A stretch of DNA of 64,000 nucleotides from assembly GCF_900102505.1 (NCBI RefSeq), contig NZ_FMVT01000007.1, positions 62,001-126,000 on the forward strand, in the 5' to 3' direction. Shown in pieces: positions 55,671 through 63,326 of the stretch. This DNA is from Paracoccus tibetensis. Lineage in GTDB: Bacteria; Pseudomonadota; Alphaproteobacteria; Rhodobacterales; Rhodobacteraceae. Numbering within the stretch: the first letter of the stretch is position 1; each line of letters begins with the position of its first letter. Made by a program: the position numbers and the translations under genes. The notes beneath the pieces are model-generated. The model was not told the origin of the DNA, did no database searches, and saw only the letters and a program-made list of their open reading frames with translations.

Positions 55671-56839
55671 GGCTGCGGGTCCGGGTCATAGAAGGCGACG
55701 CCGGTCAGCGTCTGGTTGACGTGCAGCCGGCCAAACTGCTCGCCATAGGTCGAGAAGCCCGCCACGTTATGCCGGGCCAGCAGCGCCGAGACCTCGCGCG
55801 TCTTCTGCCGATTCTCCGCGTCGATCCGGCGGAAGATGCAGTCGAAGCCCAGCACCATGCGCGGCGCCCCCGCCTCGGCCAGCCCGGCGAGCGAGCGGGA
55901 GAGGTCCGTGACGATGTCGGCCTCGTCGGCCAGGGTCAGGACCATGCCCTCGGCGATGGCGCCGAAGAAGGCGAGGGCGTTTCCCGGCCCCACGTCGCGG
56001 ATCGAGCGGACGAAATGCCGCCCCGCCGCCCTGACCAGCACCGGCCGCGTGGCGAACATGCGCGGCCCCAGGCTCTCGGGCGGGCAGTCCAGCAGGCGCG
56101 CATATTCCAATGCCGCCGGCTCGTCGTTGATGCGCAGCACCATGCGGCGGGCGGGGTCGGCGCGGGTGACGACCATCTGCGTGCGCGAGGGCTGCGAGGA
56201 GTTGAACGAGAAGGTGCGCAGCGGCATCCGCGAGCGCAGCAGGCACAGGGCCGCCGCGCCCCGGTCGCGCAGCGCCAGGCCCGAGAAGACCTGGCTGCGG
56301 ACAAAGCGCCGCCCGTCCCCGGCCGAGCCGCCCACGGTCGGCACCGGCCCCAGGCCCCCGGCGAGCGAGGCGATCAGGTGCTCCTCGCGTCCCGACAGGC
56401 CGTCGACCAGCAGGATGGCCAGTTCGTGCGGGAAGGGCTCGGCGCGGGCGCGCAGCCCCTGCCGCAGCTGCTGGAGCCGGGCGATCATGCTGCGCTGCTC
56501 GATGGCATCGATGGGGTCGATCAGGATCGTGTCGGCGGCGAAGCTGGCGGCGGGGAAGGCGATGGCGACGAGGCTGCCGTCGCGGTAGCCGGTCTCGCCG
56601 ATCTCGCCGGCCGTGCTGCACCCGGCCAGCGCGCAGGGGCCGAGCAGCTCGGCCGCGCGGGGCAGCAGGCGGCCAAGGTCGGCGCCGTCGCCGGCGAAGA
56701 GAAGGACCAGCGCGAAGGGCCCCTGCCCGAGCCGCGCGGCGAGGCTGGCGATGGGGTCGGCCTGGTCCAGAGGGGCCGAGGCATGGCGCGGTCCGGCGGC
56801 GTCCGGCGGGGACGGGCTACTGGGCTCCTCCTGCGACAT
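55667..56839 (-). CDS. FIST-domain sensory protein
   Basis: A 390-aa protein with FIST_N and FIST_C domains. The signature LAGCSTAGEIGETGYRDGSL, which names the fold, is near residue 70, and the C-terminal half holds AFFGAIAEGMVLTLADEAD and VLGFDCIFRRIDAENRQ. FIST domains are thought to bind small ligands such as amino acids or carbonyl compounds. Sitting between the FlhR-like regulator (23-base overlap) and the FlhS-like hybrid kinase (4-base overlap), it is a candidate input module that passes a metabolite signal, perhaps formaldehyde-related, to the kinase. Confidence 0.87.
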   Translation of the reverse strand: MSQEEPSSPSPPDAAGPRHASAPLDQADPIASLAARLGQGPFALVLLFAGDGADLGRLLPRAAELLGPCALAGCSTAGEIGETGYRDGSLVAIAFPAASFAADTILIDPIDAIEQRSMIARLQQLRQGLRARAEPFPHELAILLVDGLSGREEHLIASLAGGLGPVPTVGGSAGDGRRFVRSQVFSGLALRDRGAAALCLLRSRMPLRTFSFNSSQPSRTQMVVTRADPARRMVLRINDEPAALEYARLLDCPPESLGPRMFATRPVLVRAAGRHFVRSIRDVGPGNALAFFGAIAEGMVLTLADEADIVTDLSRSLAGLAEAGAPRMVLGFDCIFRRIDAENRQKTREVSALLARHNVAGFSTYGEQFGRLHVNQTLTGVAFYDPDPQP

Positions 56840-57554
56840 CGTTCAACCGCTCCGTGACCTTCGAGTGCTGCGCCATCAATACAGCCTGCGTGCGCGATGA
56901 CACACCCATCTTTCGCATGATGGCGGTGACATGGGCCTTCACCGTGGTCTCGGCGATGGACAGGTCATGGGCGATCTGCTTGTTCATGCGTCCCTCGCAG
57001 ATCAGGGCCAGGATGCGGGCCTGCTGCCGGGTCAGCTGCGAGATGCGGCGGATGACCGTCTCGGCCGATCCGCCCGGCCCGAGCGCGCCCTCGGCCAGGT
57101 CGTCCTGCGGCAGGTTCGGGGCGAAGATCTCGCCGTTGACCAGCGCCTCGAAGGCGGCGCGGAAGACCTCGCGGCGCGAATGCTTGGGCACGAAGCCGGC
57201 GGCGCCGCCGGCCAGTGCGGCGCGGATGATGCGGGTGTCGTTGACCGAGGTGACCAGAAGGACCGGGATGCGCGGCGCGATGCGGCGCAGGTGGAGAAGC
57301 CCCTCCAGCCCGTCCACGTCGGGCAGGTTCAGGTCCAGGAGGATCACGTCGACCGCCAGCCCCTCGTCCAGGAACTGCCCGGCCTGCGCCAGGCTCTCGG
57401 CATGGGTGACGTGGCGGATGCCCGAGACCGATTGCAGCGTCATCGCCAGCGCGTCGCCGAAGAGCGGATGGTCCTCGACGATGAGCGCGGCGTGAAAGCC
57501 GCCGTCCCGCGGGGGCGTCGCCGGGCCGGGAACGGTCGTCATCGGGATGGGCAT
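56817..57554 (-). CDS. flhR: LuxR-type response regulator (FlhR-like)
   Basis: Two-domain regulator of 245 aa. The receiver has acidic EDH (VEDHPLFGDAL), phospho-acceptor D74 (ILLDLNLPDVDG) and K in FVPKHS; the LuxR HTH is LTRQQARILALICEGRMNKQ and SIAETTVKAHVTAIMRKMGV. Start at 57554, with another ATG four codons in. It is first in the flhR-FIST-flhS unit and lies directly downstream of xoxF in the same direction. It is the leading candidate to bind the TCGACC dyads in the locus. Confidence 0.88.
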   Translation of the reverse strand: MPIPMTTVPGPATPPRDGGFHAALIVEDHPLFGDALAMTLQSVSGIRHVTHAESLAQAGQFLDEGLAVDVILLDLNLPDVDGLEGLLHLRRIAPRIPVLLVTSVNDTRIIRAALAGGAAGFVPKHSRREVFRAAFEALVNGEIFAPNLPQDDLAEGALGPGGSAETVIRRISQLTRQQARILALICEGRMNKQIAHDLSIAETTVKAHVTAIMRKMGVSSRTQAVLMAQHSKVTERLNDVAGGAQ

Positions 57555-57684
57555 GGCGTGACCTCTGCGGGTGAACGGGGCGGTCCGCCGACGCGGCGAT
57601 CCTGGGGTGCCGGAAGCGCCGGCGGCCTGTGGGTGCCGGGCGCTGCCGGCAGGGCGGCGGCCGTCCTGTGGCCGCGACCCGGAC

Positions 57685-57714
57685 GGGGATGCGCGGATGG
57701 TCCCGCGCATCCCC
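57685..57714 (-). terminator. Strong stem-loop downstream of xoxF
   Basis: GGGGATGCGCGG (57685-57696) pairs perfectly over 12 bp with CCGCGCATCCCC (57703-57714) around a six-base loop. It begins 18 bases after the xoxF stop on the minus strand. No T-run follows, so it may work as a terminator or as a 3' stabiliser for an abundant xoxF message. The rest of the 178-bp gap before flhR is GC-rich sequence without an evident motif. Confidence 0.65.
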
Positions 57715-57732
57715 CTGACTGTCAAGCCCGGC

Positions 57733-59499
57733 TCAGTTGGCGGCCAGCTGCGCGGGCAGCTTGAACGTCCAGACCATGCCACCCTGGTTCAGGTAGTTCA
57801 CCTTCTTGGCCACCTCGCCGCCCCAGAGCGGGACCGCGCCGCCCCAGCCCGAGACGATCGAGACGAACTGCTCGCCGTCCTGTTCCCAGGTGACGGGCTG
57901 GCCGACGATGCCCGAGCCGGTCTGGAAGGACCACAGCTCCTCGCCGGTCTCGTCGTTCAGCGCCTTGAACTCGCCCTCGGGCGTGCCGAAGAACACCAGG
58001 CCCCCGGCCGTGGTCATCACCCCGCCCCAGAGCGGCGCGTCGTTCTTGTATTCCCACTTCACCTCGCCCGTGACCGGGTCCATCGCCTTGAGCGAGCCGA
58101 TATGGTCCTCGAAGATCGGCTTGATGGTGAAGCCGGCGCCCAGATAGGCCGCGCCCTTCTTGTAGCTGATCGGCTCGTTCCAGATGTCCATGCCCCACTC
58201 GTTCGAGGGGATGTAGAACAGGCCCGTGTTCTGGCTGTAGGCCATCGGCTGCCAGTTCTTGCCGCCCAGGAACGAGGGCACCGCGAAGACCTGCTGGCCC
58301 TTGCCGCCCTCGGCCGCCTCGTTCATCGCGCCGGGACGGTTGTCCTCGTTGAAGATCGGCCGGCCGGTCTCGTCGATGCCCGAAGCCCAGGTGATGTCCT
58401 TGACGAAGGGATGGGCGGTGACGAAGGCGCCGTCCTCGCGGTTCAGCACGTAGAAGAAGCCGTTGCGGTCGGCGGTTCCGAAGCGCTCGTTGCCCTCGGC
58501 ATCGGTGAAGGCCACGACCTCGTTGACGCCGTCGAAGTCCCAGCCCTCGCGCGGGGTGGACTGGAAGTGCCACTTGATCTCGCCCGTCGCCGGGTCGATC
58601 CCGAGGCGCGAGGCGGCGTAGAGGTTGTCGCCCGTGTTGCCCTCGACCGGGGTGCCGGCGTTGCGCAGGTGGCTGTTCCAGGGCGCCGGGTTGCCGGTGC
58701 CGAAGACCAGCGTGTCGGTGTCCGCGTCATACGAGCCGCCGAGCCAGGTCGCCCCGCCGCCGGTCTTCCACATGTCGCCTGGCCAGGTCGCGTTCAGCGT
58801 GCCGGTCATGGTGCTTTCCTGGCCGTTCAGCGTGCCCATGTGGCCCTCGATCACCGGGCGCGTCCAGACCGTCTCGCCCGTCTCGGCGTCGCGGGCCTGC
58901 ACCTCGCCGACGATCCCGAACTCGCCGCCCGAGTTGCCGGTGATGACCAGCCCGTTCACGATCAGGGGCGCGGCCGTGTAGGAATAGCCTTCCTTGTATT
59001 CGGCGATCTTCTTGTTCCACTTCACGTCGCCGGTCTTCAGGTCCAGCGCCACGATGCGGGCGTCGAGCGTGCCGAAATAGATGTTGTCGCCGTAGATGGC
59101 GCCGCCGCGGTTGACCACGTCGCAGCAGGGCAGGATGCCCTCAGGCAGGCGGGCGTCGTACTGCCACAGTTCCTTGCCGGTCTTCACGTCGACAGCGTAG
59201 AGCCGCGAATAGGACCCGGTGACGTACATGATGCCGTCATGGATCAGCGGCTGGCTCTCCTGCCCGCGCTGCTTCTCTCCCCCGAACGAGAAGGCCCAGG
59301 CCGGCACCAGGTTGTCCACGTTGTCGCGATTCAGCGTGGTCAGCGGGCTGAACCGCTGCAGGTCGCGGCCCATCCCGTTGGTCAGCACGTTCTCCGCCGT
59401 CGCCTGGTCGTTGGCCAGGTCCTCCTCGGTGACGGCGGCCAGCGCCGGGGCGGCGGCCCCGGTCAGCGCAAGCACCGTCGCAAGCACGAATCTGTTCAT
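57733..59499 (-). CDS. xoxF: Lanthanide-dependent PQQ methanol dehydrogenase XoxF
   Basis: Periplasmic quinoprotein of 588 aa with signal peptide [17 protein letters not shown]. Adjacent cysteines C125-C126 (ILPCCDVVN) form the active-site disulfide ring. Metal and catalytic residues are E193 (NSGGEFG), N270 (GTGNPAPWN) and D321. D323 in GWDFDGVNE is the extra aspartate that marks lanthanide-binding XoxF and is Ala in calcium-dependent MxaF. It oxidises methanol (and formaldehyde or other short alcohols) and passes electrons to a dedicated cytochrome c. Blades carry W-docking motifs such as [13 protein letters not shown]. No mxa genes are seen. Confidence 0.95.
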   Translation of the reverse strand: MNRFVLATVLALTGAAAPALAAVTEEDLANDQATAENVLTNGMGRDLQRFSPLTTLNRDNVDNLVPAWAFSFGGEKQRGQESQPLIHDGIMYVTGSYSRLYAVDVKTGKELWQYDARLPEGILPCCDVVNRGGAIYGDNIYFGTLDARIVALDLKTGDVKWNKKIAEYKEGYSYTAAPLIVNGLVITGNSGGEFGIVGEVQARDAETGETVWTRPVIEGHMGTLNGQESTMTGTLNATWPGDMWKTGGGATWLGGSYDADTDTLVFGTGNPAPWNSHLRNAGTPVEGNTGDNLYAASRLGIDPATGEIKWHFQSTPREGWDFDGVNEVVAFTDAEGNERFGTADRNGFFYVLNREDGAFVTAHPFVKDITWASGIDETGRPIFNEDNRPGAMNEAAEGGKGQQVFAVPSFLGGKNWQPMAYSQNTGLFYIPSNEWGMDIWNEPISYKKGAAYLGAGFTIKPIFEDHIGSLKAMDPVTGEVKWEYKNDAPLWGGVMTTAGGLVFFGTPEGEFKALNDETGEELWSFQTGSGIVGQPVTWEQDGEQFVSIVSGWGGAVPLWGGEVAKKVNYLNQGGMVWTFKLPAQLAAN

Positions 59500-59589
59500 G
59501 TCTCTCTCCTCCGCTCCACTCGGCCCCGGCGGCCGATGGCTGGCCAGAGGCGTCACGGGGAAGTATGGGCCGGCCCGTCCGGGCGTATA

Positions 59590-59606
59590 TTGTCCATTGG
59601 TCGAAT
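59590..59606 (-). promoter_or_regulatory. TCGACC-type site upstream of xoxF
   Basis: On the minus strand the sequence ATTCGACCAATGGACAA lies 91 bases before the xoxF start. It shares TTCGACCA and the following GG-C-A-A/T-rich arm with two other sites in the locus (60303-60321 and 62546-62564), although here the spacer between arms is three bases instead of two. Proposed binding site of the FlhR-like regulator; inferred from recurrence. Confidence 0.5.
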
Positions 59607-59634
59607 GCCTTGGTGAGGGGCGCCGACGGCCCGC

Positions 59635-60243
59635 TCAGAACATCGGCTGGAACCGCCCCTCGTCGGCGTCGGGGGTGACGGCGCGCGGGTCGTAGCCCGC
59701 CTCCTGGAGGCGGCGCGCGACGGGCAGGCCGGCCTGCGCGGCGCTGTCGATCATCCGCCGCCCCGCCTCGGGGTCGTAGCGCGTGCCGTGCCCGCGCAGA
59801 AGGCCCAGCCCGTGGTTGAACTGGCCGACCGGATCACCCGCCTCGGCCGCGCGGCGGTCCCATTCGGCGGCGCGGGCGCTGTCACGGGGCGCGCCGAGCC
59901 CGTTCTCGTCCAGCTGGCTCATCCAGGTCATCGCGCCCGTCCAGCCGTCCGCCGCGCAGCGCTCGAACAGCTCGCGCGCCGGGACGTGCCGGCCGCTCTT
60001 GGTGATCATGTAGCCCATGGCGCAGTTCATCATCGAGGTCTCGCCCCGCTCGGTGTCGCGCATGACGCGCTGCCAGGTCAGCTCGTCGGGATTGAGATCG
60101 CCCAGCTCCTCGGGCGGCGTTTCGGGCGGCGTCTCGGGCGCAGGCTGCGCCAGCACGAGGCCGGGCAGCGACAGCAGCAGCGCCGCCAGCAGCCCGGCAC
60201 GGACGCGGTCGACAAAGTGGGCTTGGCCAAGACGAGCGCGCAT
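59635..60243 (-). CDS. Secreted Sel1-repeat protein next to xoxF
   Basis: Periplasmic or secreted protein of 202 aa with signal peptide AGLLAALLLSLPGLVLA, a Pro/Glu spacer (PAPETPPETPPEELGD) and about three Sel1-like helical repeats (FERCAADGWTGAMTWMSQLD, AAEAGDPVGQFNHGLGLLRG, AAQAGLPVARRLQEAGY). Such solenoids mediate protein contacts. The start at 60243 follows GGAGG by eight bases. It precedes xoxF in the same direction with 135 bp between, and shares a divergent control region with the methanol-linked plus-strand operon. A role in assembling or docking the dehydrogenase is inferred. Confidence 0.8.
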   Translation of the reverse strand: MRARLGQAHFVDRVRAGLLAALLLSLPGLVLAQPAPETPPETPPEELGDLNPDELTWQRVMRDTERGETSMMNCAMGYMITKSGRHVPARELFERCAADGWTGAMTWMSQLDENGLGAPRDSARAAEWDRRAAEAGDPVGQFNHGLGLLRGHGTRYDPEAGRRMIDSAAQAGLPVARRLQEAGYDPRAVTPDADEGRFQPMF

Positions 60244-60302
60244 GTGTCATCCTCCGTCACGCGGGGCAGGTCCATCATGCGCCGCGCGGGAGGGCGGCGG
60301 AA

Positions 60303-60321
60303 TTCGACCATGGTCGTATTT
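60303..60321. promoter_or_regulatory. TCGACC dyad between the Sel1 gene and the binding-protein operon
   Basis: TTCGACC, AT, GGTCGTATTT: a near-perfect dyad 49 bases before the plus-strand operon and 60 bases before the divergent Sel1 gene. It is the second of three related sites and well placed to control both directions. Confidence 0.6.
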
Positions 60322-60369
60322 CCGCGCCCGCCCCCTTCCCGAATGCTCGGCGCAGGGATGGGAGGGACG

Positions 60370-61551
60370 ATGCTTCGCGATTTTGCCGCCACCGCGACGA
60401 TCGCGGCGACGCTGCTGGCCGGCGCCGCCGCATGGGCCGAGCCGATCCGCATCGACGTGATCGAGCGGCAGGTGGTGCCGCCGCCGATCCTGTCGAACCT
60501 GATCGCCCCGCCCGAGGATCTGGGCCTCGCCGGCGCCGAGCTGGGCCTTGCCGACATCCAAGCCACGGGCCGCTTCACCGGCACGAACTACCAGCTGACC
60601 GAGACCCGCGTCGCGCCCGAGGCCGCGTTCCTGCCGGCGGTCCAGGCGCTTCTGGCCGAAGGCGCGCGACTGCTGGTCGTCAAGGCGCCCGCCGCCGACC
60701 TTCTGGAGCTGGCCGACCTGCCCGAGGCGGCAGGCGCGGTCATCTTCAACATCGCCGTCCCCGACGACGCCCTGCGCGGGACCGAGTGCCGCCCGAACCT
60801 GCTGCACACCACGCCCAGCCTCGCCATGCGCGCCGACGCGCTGGCGCAGTTCGCGCTGAAGAAGCGCTGGACGCGGCTGGCGCTGCTGGAAGGCCCGAAC
60901 CCCGAGGATGCGGCCTTCGCCGCGGCGCTTCGGGGCGCCGTTGCCAAGTTCGGCCTGACCCTCGCGGGCGAGACGGGCTGGGCGTTCGACGCCGACATGC
61001 GCCGCGTCGCATCCGAGGAGGTGCCGGCCTTCACCCAAGGCCTGCCCGACCATGACCTTCTGGTCGTGGCCGACGAGCGCGGCGATTTCGGCCGCTACAT
61101 CGCCTACAACACCTGGCTGCCGCGCCCCGTGGCCGGCTCCGAGGGGATCATGCCGCTCGGCTTCTCGGCCGCGGTCGAGAACTGGGGCGCCGCCCAGCTG
61201 CAAGGCCGCTTCCGCGAGATCGCCGGCCGCGGGATGGAGGCGCCGGACTTCGCGGCCTGGGCCGCGCTGGCCGCCATCGGCGAGACGGTGACGCGCACCG
61301 GCGATCCGGCGCCGGCGGCCCTGCGCGCCTACCTTCTGTCGGACGAGTTCCGCCTGTCCGGCTTTCTCGGCACGCCCCTGTCCTTCCGGGACTGGGACGG
61401 CCAGATGCGCCAGCCCGTGCCGCTGGTGACCGAGCGCGCCGTGGTCATGACCGCCCCGCTCGAGGGCTTCCTGCACGAGTTCTCGGAGCTGGACACCCTC
61501 GGCCAGGACCGCCCCGGCACCGCCTGCACCCGATTCGGAGACGCCAGATGA
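60370..61551 (+). CDS. PQQ-catabolism-associated ABC-type substrate-binding protein
   Basis: Periplasmic protein of 393 aa with signal peptide FAATATIAATLLAGAAAWA. It has the branched-chain-amino-acid-binding-like fold; typical stretches are LLAEGARLLVVKAPAADLLE and FAAWAALAAIGETVTRTGDP near the C-terminus. This family is regularly found with PQQ alcohol dehydrogenases, a beta-propeller protein and cytochrome c, without ABC permeases of its own, so it is probably not a classical importer component. Start at 60370 follows GGGAGGGACG; an ATG four codons upstream is possible. It overlaps the next gene by four bases. Confidence 0.85.
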   Translation: MLRDFAATATIAATLLAGAAAWAEPIRIDVIERQVVPPPILSNLIAPPEDLGLAGAELGLADIQATGRFTGTNYQLTETRVAPEAAFLPAVQALLAEGARLLVVKAPAADLLELADLPEAAGAVIFNIAVPDDALRGTECRPNLLHTTPSLAMRADALAQFALKKRWTRLALLEGPNPEDAAFAAALRGAVAKFGLTLAGETGWAFDADMRRVASEEVPAFTQGLPDHDLLVVADERGDFGRYIAYNTWLPRPVAGSEGIMPLGFSAAVENWGAAQLQGRFREIAGRGMEAPDFAAWAALAAIGETVTRTGDPAPAALRAYLLSDEFRLSGFLGTPLSFRDWDGQMRQPVPLVTERAVVMTAPLEGFLHEFSELDTLGQDRPGTACTRFGDAR

Positions 61552-62531
61552 CCCGCCACCTGACCGCCACCACCGCCGCCCTCGCCCTCTGCCTCGCGGC
61601 CCTGCCCGCCCGCGCGGACGAGGTCTGGGTCACGAACGAGCTGGACAACACCGTCAGCGTCATCGACGTCGCCAGCCAGGAGGTGATCGCGACCTACCCC
61701 ACCGGCCAGCGCCCGCGCGGCATCACCTTCAACAGCGACCACACGCTGCTCTATTTCTGCGCTTCGGACTCGAACGCCGTGCAGGTCATGGACCCGGCGA
61801 CGGGCCAGATCCTGCACGACCTGCCCTCGGGCGACGATCCCGAACAGTTCGTCCTCTCGCCCGACGACCGGATGCTGTGGATCGCGAACGAGGACGACGC
61901 GCTGACCACCGTGGTCGACACCCAGACCCGCCGCGTCGTCGCCCAGATCGCCGTCGGGATCGAGCCCGAGGGCATGGGCATGTCCCCCGACGGCCGGGTG
62001 CAGGTCACCACCTCCGAGACGACGAACATGGCGCACTGGATCGATACGGAGACGCACGAGGTCCTGGCCAACACGCTGGTCGATGCCCGCCCGCGCCATG
62101 CCGAGTTCACCGCCGACGGCAGCCAGCTCTGGGTCAGCTCCGAGATCGGCGGCACCGTCACCGTCTTCGACACCGAGCGCCGGGCCGAGCTGGCCAAGAT
62201 CTCCTTCGCGCTGCCGGGCGTGCGGCCCGAGCGGCTGCAACCCGTCGGCATGGTCTTCTCGCCCGACGGCAGCAAGATCTTCGTCGCGCTCGGGCCGGCC
62301 GATCATGTCGCGGTCGTCGACGCGGCCAGCTTCGAGGTGATCGACTACATCCTCGTCGGCCGGCGCGTCTGGCACATGGCGCTCAGCCCGGACGGCACGC
62401 AGATGTTCACCACCAACGGCGTCTCGGGCGATGTCACCATCTTCGACGTCGCCAGCCACAGCACCATCCGCACCGTCAAGGTCGGCCGCTATCCCTGGGG
62501 CGCCGCCGCGCGGCCGACCCCCGCAAACTGA
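61548..62531 (+). CDS. YVTN beta-propeller protein of the PQQ-alcohol locus
   Basis: Periplasmic seven-bladed propeller of 327 aa with signal peptide ATTAALALCLAALPARA. Repeats such as VTNELDNTVSVIDVASQEVI, IANEDDALTTVVDTQTRRVV and WVSSEIGGTVTVFDTERRAE recur about every 42 residues. This family accompanies PQQ-dependent alcohol oxidation genes, function unproven. It is translationally coupled to the preceding binding-like protein. The 94 bp after it hold the third TCGACC site. Confidence 0.87.
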   Translation: MTRHLTATTAALALCLAALPARADEVWVTNELDNTVSVIDVASQEVIATYPTGQRPRGITFNSDHTLLYFCASDSNAVQVMDPATGQILHDLPSGDDPEQFVLSPDDRMLWIANEDDALTTVVDTQTRRVVAQIAVGIEPEGMGMSPDGRVQVTTSETTNMAHWIDTETHEVLANTLVDARPRHAEFTADGSQLWVSSEIGGTVTVFDTERRAELAKISFALPGVRPERLQPVGMVFSPDGSKIFVALGPADHVAVVDAASFEVIDYILVGRRVWHMALSPDGTQMFTTNGVSGDVTIFDVASHSTIRTVKVGRYPWGAAARPTPAN

Positions 62532-62545
62532 CGGCGCACCGCCGC

Positions 62546-62564
62546 ATCGACCAAGGTCGAATTG
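62546..62564 (+). promoter_or_regulatory. TCGACC dyad upstream of the cytochrome c gene
   Basis: ATCGACC, AA, GGTCGAATTG: TCGACC/GGTCGA is a perfect 6-bp inverted repeat with a two-base spacer. It starts 15 bases after the beta-propeller stop and lies 61 bases before the cytochrome start. It implies a separate promoter for the cytochrome and xoxJ genes. Confidence 0.6.
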
Positions 62565-62625
62565 CCGCATTGGCCCCATCATTCATAACGGCATCAAGGG
62601 CGCGAGCCCGTGGAGGAGGACCATC

Positions 62626-63315
62626 ATGCCCACGAAACTCAACGCGGCCCTCGCGGCCATCCTGACCGCCGGCTGCCTGGCCGTGCCGGTCCAGATCATG
62701 GCCCATGGCGATGTCGCGCCGCAGCCGGTGAACACCGACGCCCTGCCCGATGTGGGCGAGGAATGGCTGACCGAGAACCCCTACCGCGCCGAGGCCGCGG
62801 GCGACGAGGTCTGGCTGGCCGCCGTCAAGATCGGCGACAGCGGCTACAACCAGAACTGCGCGCGCTGCCACGGCCTCGGCGCCGTCTCGGGCGGCCTCGC
62901 CCCCGACCTGCGCTTCCTCGAGGCCGAGGAATATGGCGACGAGTGGTTCATCGAGCGCTTCCGCCACGGCTACACGCAGGACGGCACCACCAAGATGCCC
63001 GCCTTCGAGGAGGTGCTGGGCCAGAAGGCGGCCTGGGCGATCCGCACCTATGTCGAGACCCGCCCCGAGGATGGCGCGCTGGACGACCACGCTGCCCGTC
63101 TGGCCGAGATCCGCGACCAGCTGGCCGCGGGCGAGGGCGACGCCGCCGCGCTCGAGGCCGAGCTGGCCGAGATCGCCGCGACCGTGACGACCGCCTCGGG
63201 CGCGCCGCGGGCCGACAGCACCGTCTCGCGCGCCGCCGAGGTGCTGGCCGCCTCGCCGGACAACACCAAGGCGGCCAGCGAGCTGCTGACCATCGGCCTT
63301 TCGGCCGCGCACTGA
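62626..63315 (+). CDS. Cytochrome c-550 (PedF-like), probable electron acceptor of XoxF
   Basis: Periplasmic mono-haem cytochrome of 229 aa. A signal peptide (LAAILTAGCLAVPVQIMA) is followed by haem attachment C78-x-x-C81-H82 (NCARCHGLGAVSGG), with a likely axial Met in TTKMPAFEE. The C-terminal 80 residues are a polar, Ala/Glu-rich helical extension (LAAGEGDAAALEAELAEIAA) not needed for haem binding. PedF-type cytochromes take electrons from PQQ alcohol dehydrogenases. The start follows GGAGGA. Confidence 0.88.
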   Translation: MPTKLNAALAAILTAGCLAVPVQIMAHGDVAPQPVNTDALPDVGEEWLTENPYRAEAAGDEVWLAAVKIGDSGYNQNCARCHGLGAVSGGLAPDLRFLEAEEYGDEWFIERFRHGYTQDGTTKMPAFEEVLGQKAAWAIRTYVETRPEDGALDDHAARLAEIRDQLAAGEGDAAALEAELAEIAATVTTASGAPRADSTVSRAAEVLAASPDNTKAASELLTIGLSAAH

Positions 63316-63326
63316 GGCCCCCGGCC

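Noticed and set aside
53520..55691. Plus-strand open frame of 723 codons opposite the hybrid kinase
   Set aside because: Shadow of flhS; no recognisable motif, while the minus-strand frame has complete kinase and receiver motifs.
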